DNA of 17,458 nt. It comes from HGM04593 sp045654645 (lineage in GTDB: Bacteria > Bacteroidota > Bacteroidia > Bacteroidales > Bacteroidaceae). The position numbers were made by a program, and so were the translations under genes. This document shows, piece by piece, positions 7,215 through 16,377 of this stretch (the stretch's first letter is position 1; the number at the start of each line of letters is the position of its first letter). The notes under the pieces were generated by a model. That model saw only the letters and a program-made list of their open reading frames with translations. It made no database searches and was not told the origin of the DNA. The stretch lies in the NCBI GenBank assembly GCA_045654645.1, contig JAZONR010000005.1, forward strand, positions 1-17,458, given 5' to 3'.

Positions 7215-8176
7215 TGGATACATCTAAAGGACTCATTGGAGTAATCGTACCCGTCTACAAGGTTGAAAAATACATTGCAGAGTGCATTGACAGCATTCTG
7301 GCACAAACATACACTAAATTCCGTCTTATACTTGTTGATGACGGCACCCCCGACAATGCAGGAAAAATTTGCGATGAATATGCAAAGAAAGACCAGAGAA
7401 TAACAGTTATTCATCAGGAAAATGCCGGTGTAACTCGCGCAAGGGCACGAGGAGTTGAAGAGGCTGAAGATTGTGAGTTCATTACATTTGTTGATGGGGA
7501 TGACACATTGCCACAAACAGCTATAGAAGTTTTACTCAACGCTGCAGGCAACGACACAAGAATAGTGATAACAGATAAAGTCCTTTGGTATCCACGAATA
7601 GACACAAATGCGATTTCTGCATTTGAGTTCCAGAAAAGGTTGATATGTGAGGAGGTGAGCAGCGCACCTTGGGGTAAGTTGTTTAGTAGGAGCTTGTTCA
7701 ACAAATTCGTGTTTGACATACCGAGGGAAATTGTTATGGGTGAAGATTTGATAATGAATCTGCGCCTTGCTGAGGGCTGTGATACAATTGTTGTAATACA
7801 CGACCATATATACAATTACAACAGCCACCAAGAAAACATCTGCCACAATTTCCTTGACACATCAGAACACGAATACCTATTTTATTCCAACATTCGCCAT
7901 CTTCTAACTACCCACAGCCAATATATCATTGGACGAAGTTTAAAGAAATGGGATAGACTATTCGGGTACTCATATAAAACTCCTGATTGGTTCGGGTCAA
8001 AAATACATAAATCACTTTTAAACGACATAAAAAAATATAAATACAAAACCAAATCTTTTGAAACTTTACTGTTCTATTATTCATCCCCTATCAAGCGGTA
8101 TATTATTATCTTCTTCAGAAAATGTTATAACAAAGCAAAAGAGATAAAAAATGGCAAAAAATATATGCATAATTAG
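7214..8176 (+). CDS. GT-A (GT2-like) glycosyltransferase 2
   Basis: A 320-residue GT2-like transferase. IGVIVPVYKVEKYI lies at residues 8-21, VDDG at 41-44 and the D-x-D in FVDGDD at D94 and D96. The common S-x-ARNxGI element is replaced by TRARARGVEEA at about residues 74-84, a local divergence in the acceptor/nucleotide loop. The catalytic-base region also looks divergent, with MGEDLIMNLRLAEG where many relatives have an ED element. Its last 26 bases overlap the next gene, a longer overlap than elsewhere in the operon. Sugar specificity is unknown. Confidence 0.9.
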   Translation: MDTSKGLIGVIVPVYKVEKYIAECIDSILAQTYTKFRLILVDDGTPDNAGKICDEYAKKDQRITVIHQENAGVTRARARGVEEAEDCEFITFVDGDDTLPQTAIEVLLNAAGNDTRIVITDKVLWYPRIDTNAISAFEFQKRLICEEVSSAPWGKLFSRSLFNKFVFDIPREIVMGEDLIMNLRLAEGCDTIVVIHDHIYNYNSHQENICHNFLDTSEHEYLFYSNIRHLLTTHSQYIIGRSLKKWDRLFGYSYKTPDWFGSKIHKSLLNDIKKYKYKTKSFETLLFYYSSPIKRYIIIFFRKCYNKAKEIKNGKKYMHN

Positions 8177-9329
8177 CGAATGCCAACAAATTTTAGGTGT
8201 TGGTGGAACAGAAACAGTGAGTTTTCTTCTTAAAAATGAGTTAAAGAAGAACGGATATAATGTTACAAGCCTGTTCTTTATTCAAAAATCTGCATTGACC
8301 GAAGAAGATCTGCTATTCCCCGATTCTATCGATATAGCCTCTATCAAAAACAAAAACTACCTAATCAATTTAATTGTAGAAAAGAAAATAGAGATTATTC
8401 TATCACAAGGAACTACACACGACAATATACTTAATTTGTGTACAGAGGCAAAAACACACACAAATATCAAGTTGGTACATACAAACCACTTTAATCCCTT
8501 AATGGGAATAAAAGACTATGATGATTACAAGGAAAAGCTCATAAATAAAAAAAACAACCCGATAAAAAAGTTCTTTTTTAGTTTAATCCTTGAAATTAAA
8601 AGACCGTGGTATGTCTTCAATAGCAAGAAATCAATCAGCAACAGATACCGCAAAATTGATATTGATAATATAGACGCATTTGTCTCCCTTAATGAGGAGT
8701 ACAGCAGGTTTTCATCAAGGTTATTCTCACCGCAGCACAAAGAGAAATTCCATACAATTGCAAATCCTATAGTTATAGACGACTATGCCAACAATAAGAC
8801 GAAGGAAAATATAATCCTTTTTGTAGGAAGGCTTTCATCACAAAAACGCCTAGATAGATTATTGTATATATGGAATAGCATATACAGGAAATTCCCTGAA
8901 TGGGAACTTGTTGTGGTAGGAGATGGGTATTATGCAAATGAATATAAGAAAATTGCAACAAATTTAGGTTTAAGGAATATTAATTTTGTAGGACAACAAC
9001 CCTCGGAAGGATATTTCAAGAAGAGTAAAATTATGTGTATGACAAGCTCACACGAGGGGCTTCCAATGGTGTTAATTGAGGCACAAAAGTATGGATGTGT
9101 GCCTATCGCATATAATAGTTTTGAAGCGGCAAAAGATATAATACAGAACTACCATAATGGAGTATTAGTGGCACCATTCAATGAAAAAGAATATACAAAG
9201 GCCTTGAGAACTCTTATTACAAACGATGAAATGAGAAAGCGGCTTGCAGCTAATGGCAAAGAATTCATTAAAAAATTCGATAGTAAAATGATTGTTAAAG
9301 AATGGATAAAATTATTCAACAGTCTATAG
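8151..9329 (+). CDS. GT4-like (GT-B) glycosyltransferase 1
   Basis: A 392-residue retaining-type transferase of the GT-B fold. The N-terminal domain opens with a strand (NICIISECQQ) and a glycine-rich loop, LGVGGTETV, typical of GT4 enzymes. The C-terminal nucleotide-sugar domain shows FVGRLSSQKRLDRLL, LVVVGDGYY, and SSHEGLPMVLIEAQ, whose two Glu form the E-x7-E signature. It starts inside the preceding gene (26-base overlap), with an A-rich stretch before the ATG. This is one of the most AT-rich genes here: bases 8341-8400 hold 13 G/C of 60 by my count. The sugar it transfers is not predictable. Confidence 0.92.
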   Translation: MAKNICIISECQQILGVGGTETVSFLLKNELKKNGYNVTSLFFIQKSALTEEDLLFPDSIDIASIKNKNYLINLIVEKKIEIILSQGTTHDNILNLCTEAKTHTNIKLVHTNHFNPLMGIKDYDDYKEKLINKKNNPIKKFFFSLILEIKRPWYVFNSKKSISNRYRKIDIDNIDAFVSLNEEYSRFSSRLFSPQHKEKFHTIANPIVIDDYANNKTKENIILFVGRLSSQKRLDRLLYIWNSIYRKFPEWELVVVGDGYYANEYKKIATNLGLRNINFVGQQPSEGYFKKSKIMCMTSSHEGLPMVLIEAQKYGCVPIAYNSFEAAKDIIQNYHNGVLVAPFNEKEYTKALRTLITNDEMRKRLAANGKEFIKKFDSKMIVKEWIKLFNSL

Positions 9330-9343
9330 ATGCTCTAGAAATT

Positions 9344-10303
9344 ATGCAGAATTTATTAATCAGTATCATTATCCCAATATACAACACTGAGAAATACTTG
9401 CCCAAATGTTTAGACTCCATAATAGCCCAAACATATACAAATTGGGAAGCGATACTTGTAGATGACGGTAGTTCTGATAGTTGTGGTAAAATATGCGATG
9501 AATATGCAAAAAAAGATTGCCGTTTTAAGGTTCTGCACAAAAAGAACGAAGGTGTTAGCATTGCGCGCAATTTTGGTATAGAGAATGCAAGTGGTGAATG
9601 GATCGTTTTTGTGGATTCCGATGATTTCGTTACACCTGATTATATTGACTCTTTATTCAAGACTACAAATAACGGAGAAGCGCCTTTTGGTATGACCGGA
9701 ATGACCCAGATTTCAAAAACAGGAGAACCAACACATAGAAATGACACAGCAACAGTATATACAATAGACCGCAACGAATGTATGGAGTTGTTGTTTAACT
9801 ATTCAAACGGATATTGGGGATACATTTGTGGGAAAATATATAACAAGAACCTTCTGGACAAACACAACATAAGGTTTAGGGAAGAAATCTACTTCAACGA
9901 GGACCGTTTATTTTGTTTTGAATACTTAAGTATACTAAACAAGAACGAAAAGATTGTCATAAACACACAAGCCTATTACAACTATGTTGTACACGAAAAT
10001 GCAGCAACATCGCAAGACATAAGCTACAAGAACCTGACGGAGCTTGATGCATTTATCGTTATGGATAAGATCGCAAAAAAAAGGATTGGCAATAACAGAT
10101 TATCATCAATCATAAGATGCAAATGTCTTGACGCTTTAGAACTGCTCAATTCCCAATATCGGAAATCAGGAGGGCTTGATGAGCGTATAGCAAAAAAACT
10201 TCACGACACATATAAATATTGTGTAACCATTCTTGATCTGTTTCCAGCATATTATGGTTGTTTTTCAAAAAGACTCATCAAGGCATTATTCAAACGAATA
10301 TAA
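9344..10303 (+). CDS. GT-A (GT2-like) glycosyltransferase 3
   Basis: A 319-residue GT2-like enzyme when started at the ATG at 9344. That start lies 14 bases after the preceding stop and puts the first strand (ISIIIPIYN) at residues 6-14, as in its relatives. An in-frame ATG at 9302 would add 14 residues and overlap the previous gene by 28 bases. Motifs: VDDG at 39-42, ARNFGIENA near residue 74, and the D-x-D of FVDSDD at D91 and D93. An FNEDRLFCFEYL stretch further on fits the catalytic-base region. Glf begins nine bases after its stop. The donor sugar is unknown. Confidence 0.9.
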   Translation: MQNLLISIIIPIYNTEKYLPKCLDSIIAQTYTNWEAILVDDGSSDSCGKICDEYAKKDCRFKVLHKKNEGVSIARNFGIENASGEWIVFVDSDDFVTPDYIDSLFKTTNNGEAPFGMTGMTQISKTGEPTHRNDTATVYTIDRNECMELLFNYSNGYWGYICGKIYNKNLLDKHNIRFREEIYFNEDRLFCFEYLSILNKNEKIVINTQAYYNYVVHENAATSQDISYKNLTELDAFIVMDKIAKKRIGNNRLSSIIRCKCLDALELLNSQYRKSGGLDERIAKKLHDTYKYCVTILDLFPAYYGCFSKRLIKALFKRI

Positions 10304-10312
10304 ATATAAATT

Positions 10313-11434
10313 ATGTACGACTATTTGATTGTTGGCTCAGGACTCTTTGGTGCGACTTTCGCATATAAAGCGACAGAAGCAGGATACAGATGTTTGGTAA
10401 TAGAAAAAAGAGAGCACCTTGGCGGTAATGTATATTGTGAGAGAAGGGAAGGCATCAATGTTCACAAATACGGTGCACATATTTTTCACACATCAAACAA
10501 AGAGGTTTGGAAGTTCGTAAATTCCTTGGTAGAATTTAACAGATATACAAACTCGCCTTTGGCTAACTTTAAAGGCGAATTGTATAATCTGCCATTTAAT
10601 ATGAACACATTCCGCCAGATGTGGGGTATTACATTACCTGAAGAGGCTGCATCGATTATAGAGGAACAAAAAAAAGCCTTTATTGAAAATATGCAAATTA
10701 AAGGTATAGACACACCTCGTAATCTTGAAGAGCAGGCCATTACACTTGTCGGAAAAGACATATACGAGAAATTAGTTAAAGGATATACCCAAAAACAATG
10801 GGGGCGGGAATGCCGTGATTTACCAGCCTTTATAATCAAGCGTCTCCCAGTCCGGTTTGTATATGACAATAATTATTTCAATGACAAATATCAAGGCATT
10901 CCAATAGGTGGATACAATAAGCTTGTCAACAAACTTCTTGATGGCATTGAAGTAAAGACAAAAACAGATTTCTTTGAAAATAGAGGATTCTGGGAAAGCA
11001 TCGCTAGAAAAATAGTGTTCACAGGAAGAATTGATGAATTTTACGGCTACAAATTCGGCAAGTTAGAATATCGCTCAGTTCGTTTTGAGGAAGAATGTTT
11101 GCAACAAGCGAACTACCAAGGTAACGCAGTTGTTAATTACACCGACTGTGAAACACCTTATACCAGGATTATTGAGCATAAACATTTTGAAATATTCGGC
11201 GATGATATTTACAATGTACCAGTCACCATTATCAGCAAGGAATTTTCAACTGAATGGAAAGATGGAATAGAGCCATATTATCCAATCAATGATAATAAGA
11301 ACAATTTGATTTACAATAAATACAAAGCTTTGGCAGACTGCGAGAAAAATATAATATTCGGTGGCCGTTTGGCTGAATATAAATATTATGATATGGCTCC
11401 AATTATTGAGAATGTCCTAAACTTGTTTAAATGA
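10313..11434 (+). CDS. glf: UDP-galactopyranose mutase
   Basis: Flavoenzyme of 373 residues that interconverts UDP-galactopyranose and UDP-galactofuranose in the cytoplasm, the source of Galf for glycans. The FAD-binding dinucleotide motif VGSGLFGATFA is at residues 7-17 (GxGxxG at 8-13), followed by the acidic strand end VIEKREHLGGNVY. HKYGAHIFHT, YTQKQWG and the C-terminal GGRLAEYKYYDM are all typical of bacterial Glf, as is the length. The start is nine bases after the preceding gene. The stop overlaps the next ATG (ATGA at 11431-11434), which encodes a WbbI/Gtf3-like transferase, so supplier and user of Galf are adjacent. The glycan therefore probably contains galactofuranose. Confidence 0.96.
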   Translation: MYDYLIVGSGLFGATFAYKATEAGYRCLVIEKREHLGGNVYCERREGINVHKYGAHIFHTSNKEVWKFVNSLVEFNRYTNSPLANFKGELYNLPFNMNTFRQMWGITLPEEAASIIEEQKKAFIENMQIKGIDTPRNLEEQAITLVGKDIYEKLVKGYTQKQWGRECRDLPAFIIKRLPVRFVYDNNYFNDKYQGIPIGGYNKLVNKLLDGIEVKTKTDFFENRGFWESIARKIVFTGRIDEFYGYKFGKLEYRSVRFEEECLQQANYQGNAVVNYTDCETPYTRIIEHKHFEIFGDDIYNVPVTIISKEFSTEWKDGIEPYYPINDNKNNLIYNKYKALADCEKNIIFGGRLAEYKYYDMAPIIENVLNLFK

Positions 11435-12435
11435 GAAAATACGCTGTAGACATAAATTTCAACTGGCAAGGATACTATAATGCAGGTCCCAAAGCTCGAG
11501 TTGATGTTTCAAGAACTCTTAAAACATTAGGATATAAAATCATTTGTATCAAGCACAAAGATTTTAGTTCTAAGACAATCTATTCTTTATACAGGAAACT
11601 GCAAATCATCTGGTTATACTATAGATATCTAAGAAAAGCCAATAGAGTACTGTTTCAATATCCAGGTGCTATCTCATTATGGTTACTTAATAAACTAAAG
11701 AAAAACAACACAAAGATTACAATCCTCATCCATGATCTGGAGAATATCAGAGAGGAGCGGGATTTTACAGAAGAAAAAGTTCTTGATTATGCAGATGACA
11801 TCATATCGCACACACCGAATATGACTTCATTTATCAGGGAAAAAGGCATAACTTGCAATATACATAACATTATGCTCTTTGATTATTATATCAACCAAAA
11901 TAAAGTATACTGCGAGAGCGACAAGAACAGTGTTGTCTTCTGCGGTAACCTTGCCAAAAGTCCTTTTGTAAATACCCTGAACAAACTTCCTTTAGAGGGG
12001 AAAATATTTCTATATGGTAAAGGATACGACAACATCCCAACAAATTCTCAAATTGAACATATGGGAGCCTTTCACTCAGATGATATCTCAAACATCAAAG
12101 GAGCTTGGGGGCTTGTTTGGGATGGTGCATCCGTTGAGAGTTGCGCTACGACTGCCATAGGGCGATATTTAAGATACAACTCATCACACAAAGCATCGTT
12201 ATATATAGTTGCAGAAAAGCCACTTATCGTTTGGGTAGAATCGGCTTTAGCTGAATTTGTCAAGGAGAACAATCTTGGCATTGCCGTTAATTCTTTATTG
12301 GAAGTTGAAAATGTAATTAAACATATTTCAAGAGAAGAATACCAAAACTTCATCAACAACATAAGACTGCTAAAGAAAAAACTCACTAAGGGCGAACTTT
12401 TATCACAAGTAATTAAACAGATTGAAAGTCAATGA
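11431..12435 (+). CDS. WbbI/Gtf3-like transferase, probable galactofuranosyltransferase
   Basis: A 334-residue transferase resembling the WbbI beta-1,6-galactofuranosyltransferase and streptococcal Gtf3 group. Signatures: FQYPGAISLWLLNKL at residues 75-89, the hallmark IHDLENIR at 100-107, a mid-protein FCGNLAKSPFVNTL, GLVWDGAS, and YNSSHKASLYIVAEKPLIVW, which matches the usual HK-x-SLY element of this group. Direct coupling to glf by an ATGA overlap supports Galf as the sugar donor. By family resemblance alone a different hexose remains possible, since Gtf3 itself uses UDP-glucose. The start is fixed by the overlap; length is typical. Confidence 0.82.
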   Translation: MRKYAVDINFNWQGYYNAGPKARVDVSRTLKTLGYKIICIKHKDFSSKTIYSLYRKLQIIWLYYRYLRKANRVLFQYPGAISLWLLNKLKKNNTKITILIHDLENIREERDFTEEKVLDYADDIISHTPNMTSFIREKGITCNIHNIMLFDYYINQNKVYCESDKNSVVFCGNLAKSPFVNTLNKLPLEGKIFLYGKGYDNIPTNSQIEHMGAFHSDDISNIKGAWGLVWDGASVESCATTAIGRYLRYNSSHKASLYIVAEKPLIVWVESALAEFVKENNLGIAVNSLLEVENVIKHISREEYQNFINNIRLLKKKLTKGELLSQVIKQIESQ

Positions 12436-13499
12436 GCACTATAACCTTTATATTCCCCAACCACTCACCCGAGCCTGCCGGAGGCTATAAAGTGGTCTAT
12501 GAATATGCCAATAGGCTTGTCGCCGACGGGCACAAGGTGAATATAGTCTACTCCGGTTCGCTGTTCTGGAAAAAGAAATCACTCTATTTCAAGCTGACAA
12601 ACTGTGTGAGATACATCCAAACGCTCATAAAAGGGTATAGTTGCCGCAAATGGTTTAACCTTGACAAGCGTGTAAAAGAGCACCTGACATTCTCACTCAA
12701 TTACCGACACATTCCCAAGAGTGATATATACATTTGCACATCTCCATATACTGCAATGTATGTAAAAGACTACCCTACCGAAAACAAATACTATTTCATC
12801 CAAGGATATGAAAATTGGGGAGCTGTTACAGATGAGAAGTTAAGGGAAACATATCACTACCCTTTGAAGAAGATTGTTATTTCAAGTTGGTTGAAGGGAA
12901 TAATGGAAGAAGAAAATGAAAATTGTAGTGTTGTTTACAATGGATTCGATTTCAACTATTTTAAGCTGACCACTCCTATCAAGCAAAAAGATAAATTTAA
13001 AGTTTCAATGCTTTATAGCCCAATAGAAGGGAAAGGTTGTCAATATGGTTTTGAGGCCCTTGATATTGTGAAAGCGCAATTTCCAGAACTACAGGTAATG
13101 TTGTTTGGTTCTGCCCCAGCACCACAGAAACTCCCTGAATGGTATTCTTATACAAAAGAACCAAATAAAAAACAGCACAATCAGATATATAACGAAGCTG
13201 CAATATTCCTAGCTCCGAGTTTACAAGAGGGTTGGGGCTTACCTGTTGGAGAAGCTATGATGTGCGGACAAGCTGTTGTTTGCACTAATAACAATGGCTA
13301 TAAGGAGATGGCAACAAACAATGTAAATGCCCTGATGAGTGATATTAAAGATTCGGCGTCAATGGCAAAAAATATCATCACTCTGATAACAGATGATGAA
13401 CTACGTTACAAGATTGCCCAGGAGGGAAATAGAAGTATCAGGAGATTTGACATAAACAACTCTTATAAGCTATTAAAGTATGCATTAAAACTGGACTGA
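12432..13499 (+). CDS. GT4-like (GT-B) glycosyltransferase 2
   Basis: A 355-residue GT-B transferase. The N-terminal domain opens TITFIFPNHSPEPAGGYKVVYEYANRL, with the glycine-rich acceptor loop. YFIQGYENWG and a YNGFDFNYF linker precede the nucleotide-binding domain, where QEGWGLPVGEAM holds the E-x7-E pair. The YFIQGYENW stretch recalls WsaF-like rhamnosyltransferases, which hints at but does not prove a rhamnosyl donor. It overlaps the previous gene by ATGA and is followed two bases after its stop by the next GT. Its first part (about 12432-12740) looks richer in GC than the rest, a possible recombination seam. Confidence 0.9.
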   Translation: MSTITFIFPNHSPEPAGGYKVVYEYANRLVADGHKVNIVYSGSLFWKKKSLYFKLTNCVRYIQTLIKGYSCRKWFNLDKRVKEHLTFSLNYRHIPKSDIYICTSPYTAMYVKDYPTENKYYFIQGYENWGAVTDEKLRETYHYPLKKIVISSWLKGIMEEENENCSVVYNGFDFNYFKLTTPIKQKDKFKVSMLYSPIEGKGCQYGFEALDIVKAQFPELQVMLFGSAPAPQKLPEWYSYTKEPNKKQHNQIYNEAAIFLAPSLQEGWGLPVGEAMMCGQAVVCTNNNGYKEMATNNVNALMSDIKDSASMAKNIITLITDDELRYKIAQEGNRSIRRFDINNSYKLLKYALKLD

Positions 13500-13501
13500 A
13501 T

Positions 13502-14497
13502 ATGACCACAGAATCACAAGGAATATCTATAATAATCCCCGTTTATAATGTAGAGAAATATCTTCATCGTTGTTTGAAGAGTATTCTTGAACAAACCTAT
13601 TCTAACTTTGAGGTTATACTTGTGAACGATGGTTCAACAGACAAAAGCGGAGCCATTTGTGATGAATATTCACGCAATGACAAAAGAATAAAAACTGTGC
13701 ATTGCAAGAATGGCGGACCGTCTAAAGCGAGGAATATTGGCCTTAATGAGGTAAAGAAACAGTGGGTAACGTTTGTAGATTCTGATGATTATCTCACGCC
13801 AGAATATCTTGAAAACTTCCTAAAATACAATAGTACGGAGATCTACACACAAATAGTACAAGGATATCAAACAGTTGGTTATAATGGTATAGAAAATGAC
13901 ACCTTATATCCCGGTACGCTTTATGAATATCACGTTGCCGAAATTGGTAAACGTTCGTCATATATTGAGAACAACAACTTGTTGTATAATTGGGCTGTTT
14001 GGTGCAAGATTTTTTCGATTGACATCATACGTAAAAACAATATAAGATTCGAAGATGAGCTATGGTGTTGCGAGGATGGACTCTTCTGGCACAACTACCT
14101 CTGCTACATAAAAAAAATAATCTTCATCAAGGAACAAGGATATTTCTACTACTGCCCACGCGCATATAATTCAGTGTCGAGAAACGGTGCACACAAATTC
14201 ACAACAGAAAATTTCATAACACTGTCAAGAGATTACAAAAAAATATCTAATATCTTACCCGAAAGATTTTGTATGAGTAGAAAGTATGCCTCTTTTCTAA
14301 AGATGTATTACTTAAACTATTATTACAAAGCAATACTAACTTCTAAAGAACTAACATCGGAAAAATACAACACGCTCAAAGCAATAAGACCACCTAAAGG
14401 ATATATAATATTAAGTGCTAAAGGATTAATCTTTTGGTTTATAAATTTATTTCCTATAAAATTCACAAGATTCCTATTCTCATTCATAAAAAAATGA
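13502..14497 (+). CDS. GT-A (GT2-like) glycosyltransferase 4
   Basis: A 331-residue GT2-like enzyme. ISIIIPVYNVEKYL is at residues 8-21, VNDGSTD at 41-47 (Asn in place of the more common first Asp), SKARNIGL at 74-81, and the D-x-D of FVDSDD at D93 and D95. CCEDGLFWHNYL supplies a likely catalytic Asp region. The C-terminus is lysine-rich with a hydrophobic segment (FWFINLFPIKFTRFLFSF), perhaps a membrane contact. Its stop overlaps the preferred start of the HAD gene (ATGA at 14494-14497). Sugar specificity is unknown. Confidence 0.92.
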   Translation: MTTESQGISIIIPVYNVEKYLHRCLKSILEQTYSNFEVILVNDGSTDKSGAICDEYSRNDKRIKTVHCKNGGPSKARNIGLNEVKKQWVTFVDSDDYLTPEYLENFLKYNSTEIYTQIVQGYQTVGYNGIENDTLYPGTLYEYHVAEIGKRSSYIENNNLLYNWAVWCKIFSIDIIRKNNIRFEDELWCCEDGLFWHNYLCYIKKIIFIKEQGYFYYCPRAYNSVSRNGAHKFTTENFITLSRDYKKISNILPERFCMSRKYASFLKMYYLNYYYKAILTSKELTSEKYNTLKAIRPPKGYIILSAKGLIFWFINLFPIKFTRFLFSFIKK

Positions 14498-16377
14498 AAC
14501 TTGCATCGTTTGACATATTTGATACCACTCTAATCCGCAAATGTGGAAAGCCAGGGAATATATTCTATCTCCTCGCACACAAACTGTACCCAAACGACAA
14601 AGCAAAGAGAGATGATTTCCTCCTGTGGCGCAAAGGTGCAGAAAGCGAGACAAGGAGGCGCGCACCCGGCAGGGAGGTGTCAATTGAGGACATCTACTGT
14701 AGCGACGAGCTGAAGGGTTTTGCCGAATACACGCCGGAGCAATTGATTGAGACGGAAAAAATAGTTGAAGCAGAAAACTTGATAGCGAACCCGGCTATAA
14801 GAGATGTTATAAAACAGAAACGAGAGCAAGGCTATACAATCTGTTTTATTTCTGATATGTATTTGCCAAGCGAGTTCCTAAAAAAGGTTCTTGAACGGGA
14901 AGATTGTATCAAGAGCAATGAAACGGTGTATGTTTCTTGTGAATGGAATGCCCGAAAGTCCGACTGCGCGTTATATAAAAGACTGAAGGAGCAACTAAAA
15001 TCACAACTGTGGGAGCATTATGGCGACCACCCGGTTAGCGATGTAAAAATGGCAAAGCTAAACGGTATAAAAGCAACAAAAGTAAATACAGATTTTACAA
15101 TTGCCGAGAAAAGTACAATTTTGCCACGCGACAACAGGAACCATTTTGAAAGTTCTATTCTTTCGGGACTGAGCAGGGCTGCCAGAATACATCACGGGAA
15201 CGATGCATACACAACCATAGCTGCCGATTTTGTTGCCCCGGCATATATACCGTATGTTCATTTCGTCCTTGAAACGGCAAGAGAGAAAGGCATCAAAACA
15301 TTGTACTTTCTTTCACGCGATAGCTACATCCTGCAACGTATTGCAGAACAGCTACTACACGAAGACATTGAACTACATAACCTTTTTGTTTCTCGTAAAG
15401 CATTGTTACTACCTTATCTTGCAGATGCAACAGCAGAAAAATTCCTTGCCATACAGGATAAAAGAACTATCAGAGGTAAGAGTGTTAAAGAACTGACACA
15501 GTCATTGGGTACAACAACAGATGAACTGAAAGGAAAATTTGGCATTACATTCGATTTTGACAAAATTTGCACCAAAGAGCAGGAAAAAACATTCCTGTCA
15601 TCAATATTCAGCAATGAAAGTCGCTATTTACCCACACTCAATGAACGTGCAAAAGAGAAGCGCGCATTGCTTAATGGCTATTTTATACAAGAAAAAGTAT
15701 TCACAAATGCCACTACTGCAATGGTAGATGTTGGTTGGTTGGGCACCACTCGTCTAATGATAAACAGCATACTAAAAGAAGAGGGTTACCCCGAAACAAT
15801 ATTCTTCTATTATGGCGTGCGCGGCGATGTGTTGCATAGCAAATATGGCAAATACTACACATTATATACCCCAGAGCAGTTAAGTACCGAAGGTACCACA
15901 CTTATTGAGAACTACTTCTCGGCATCACCCTATCCAAGTACTATTGGCTACAAGGAAAATAATCATATCTTAGAACCTATGTTTACCAATGGCAGCGGTT
16001 ACAACGAAAACGAAATTACTAAAAATAACGTAAATGTTACCCGGTGGATTTGCAAGGAATTTATAAAAAGTCCTGCACCATTGAGTGAATACTTTTGGCA
16101 ATGGGGCAAGATATCTCTTAAGGAGGCGCTGGAATTGAGAAAGGATGTTGATATAACACCACTACAAAAGGCCGCCGAATTTGATAACACAGCTTTTGTA
16201 CGCAAATTAAGTACAAAAGAGTTATTCAACATTGTCTGCTTTGGCGCCAGAGCAACTGCATTTGACCGTGGCAGCCTGCGTATCACCTGCGGTAAGTATC
16301 TTTTCCCAAGTGTAGATAAAATAGCCCATTTCACCGGTAAACTTCGCCGCAGATTGTATCTGAAATACCATAGATAA
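14494..16377 (+). CDS. Large HAD-superfamily protein (COG5610-like)
   Basis: A 627-residue two-part protein. The first ~190 residues form a HAD-like hydrolase: motif I FDIFDTTLIRK (D7 nucleophile, D10 acid), FISDMYLPSEFL as motif II, and a SDVKMAKLNGIKATKV stretch where the late acidic motif is expected. The remaining ~430 residues, beginning near VAPAYIPYVHFVL, contain LYFLSRDSYIL, FVSRKALLLPYL and MVDVGWLGTTRL. This matches the architecture of COG5610 proteins, found in many polysaccharide loci with no settled function. The ATG at 14494 is preferred because motif I then sits at residues 7-11 and the ATGA overlap follows the operon's style. An in-frame ATG at 14434 would overlap the previous gene by 64 bases. 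The next gene starts immediately after the stop. Confidence 0.85.
   Translation: MKLASFDIFDTTLIRKCGKPGNIFYLLAHKLYPNDKAKRDDFLLWRKGAESETRRRAPGREVSIEDIYCSDELKGFAEYTPEQLIETEKIVEAENLIANPAIRDVIKQKREQGYTICFISDMYLPSEFLKKVLEREDCIKSNETVYVSCEWNARKSDCALYKRLKEQLKSQLWEHYGDHPVSDVKMAKLNGIKATKVNTDFTIAEKSTILPRDNRNHFESSILSGLSRAARIHHGNDAYTTIAADFVAPAYIPYVHFVLETAREKGIKTLYFLSRDSYILQRIAEQLLHEDIELHNLFVSRKALLLPYLADATAEKFLAIQDKRTIRGKSVKELTQSLGTTTDELKGKFGITFDFDKICTKEQEKTFLSSIFSNESRYLPTLNERAKEKRALLNGYFIQEKVFTNATTAMVDVGWLGTTRLMINSILKEEGYPETIFFYYGVRGDVLHSKYGKYYTLYTPEQLSTEGTTLIENYFSASPYPSTIGYKENNHILEPMFTNGSGYNENEITKNNVNVTRWICKEFIKSPAPLSEYFWQWGKISLKEALELRKDVDITPLQKAAEFDNTAFVRKLSTKELFNIVCFGARATAFDRGSLRITCGKYLFPSVDKIAHFTGKLRRRLYLKYHR

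Noticed and set aside
9302..9343. Longer start for the third GT2 gene
   Set aside because: The added 14 residues overlap the GT4 gene and precede the typical first strand; ATG 9344 is more natural, though 9302 cannot be excluded.
14434..14493. Longer start for the HAD protein at 14434
   Set aside because: It would overlap the preceding gene by 64 bases and put residues translated from another gene's tail ahead of HAD motif I. The ATGA overlap at 14494 matches the rest of the operon.
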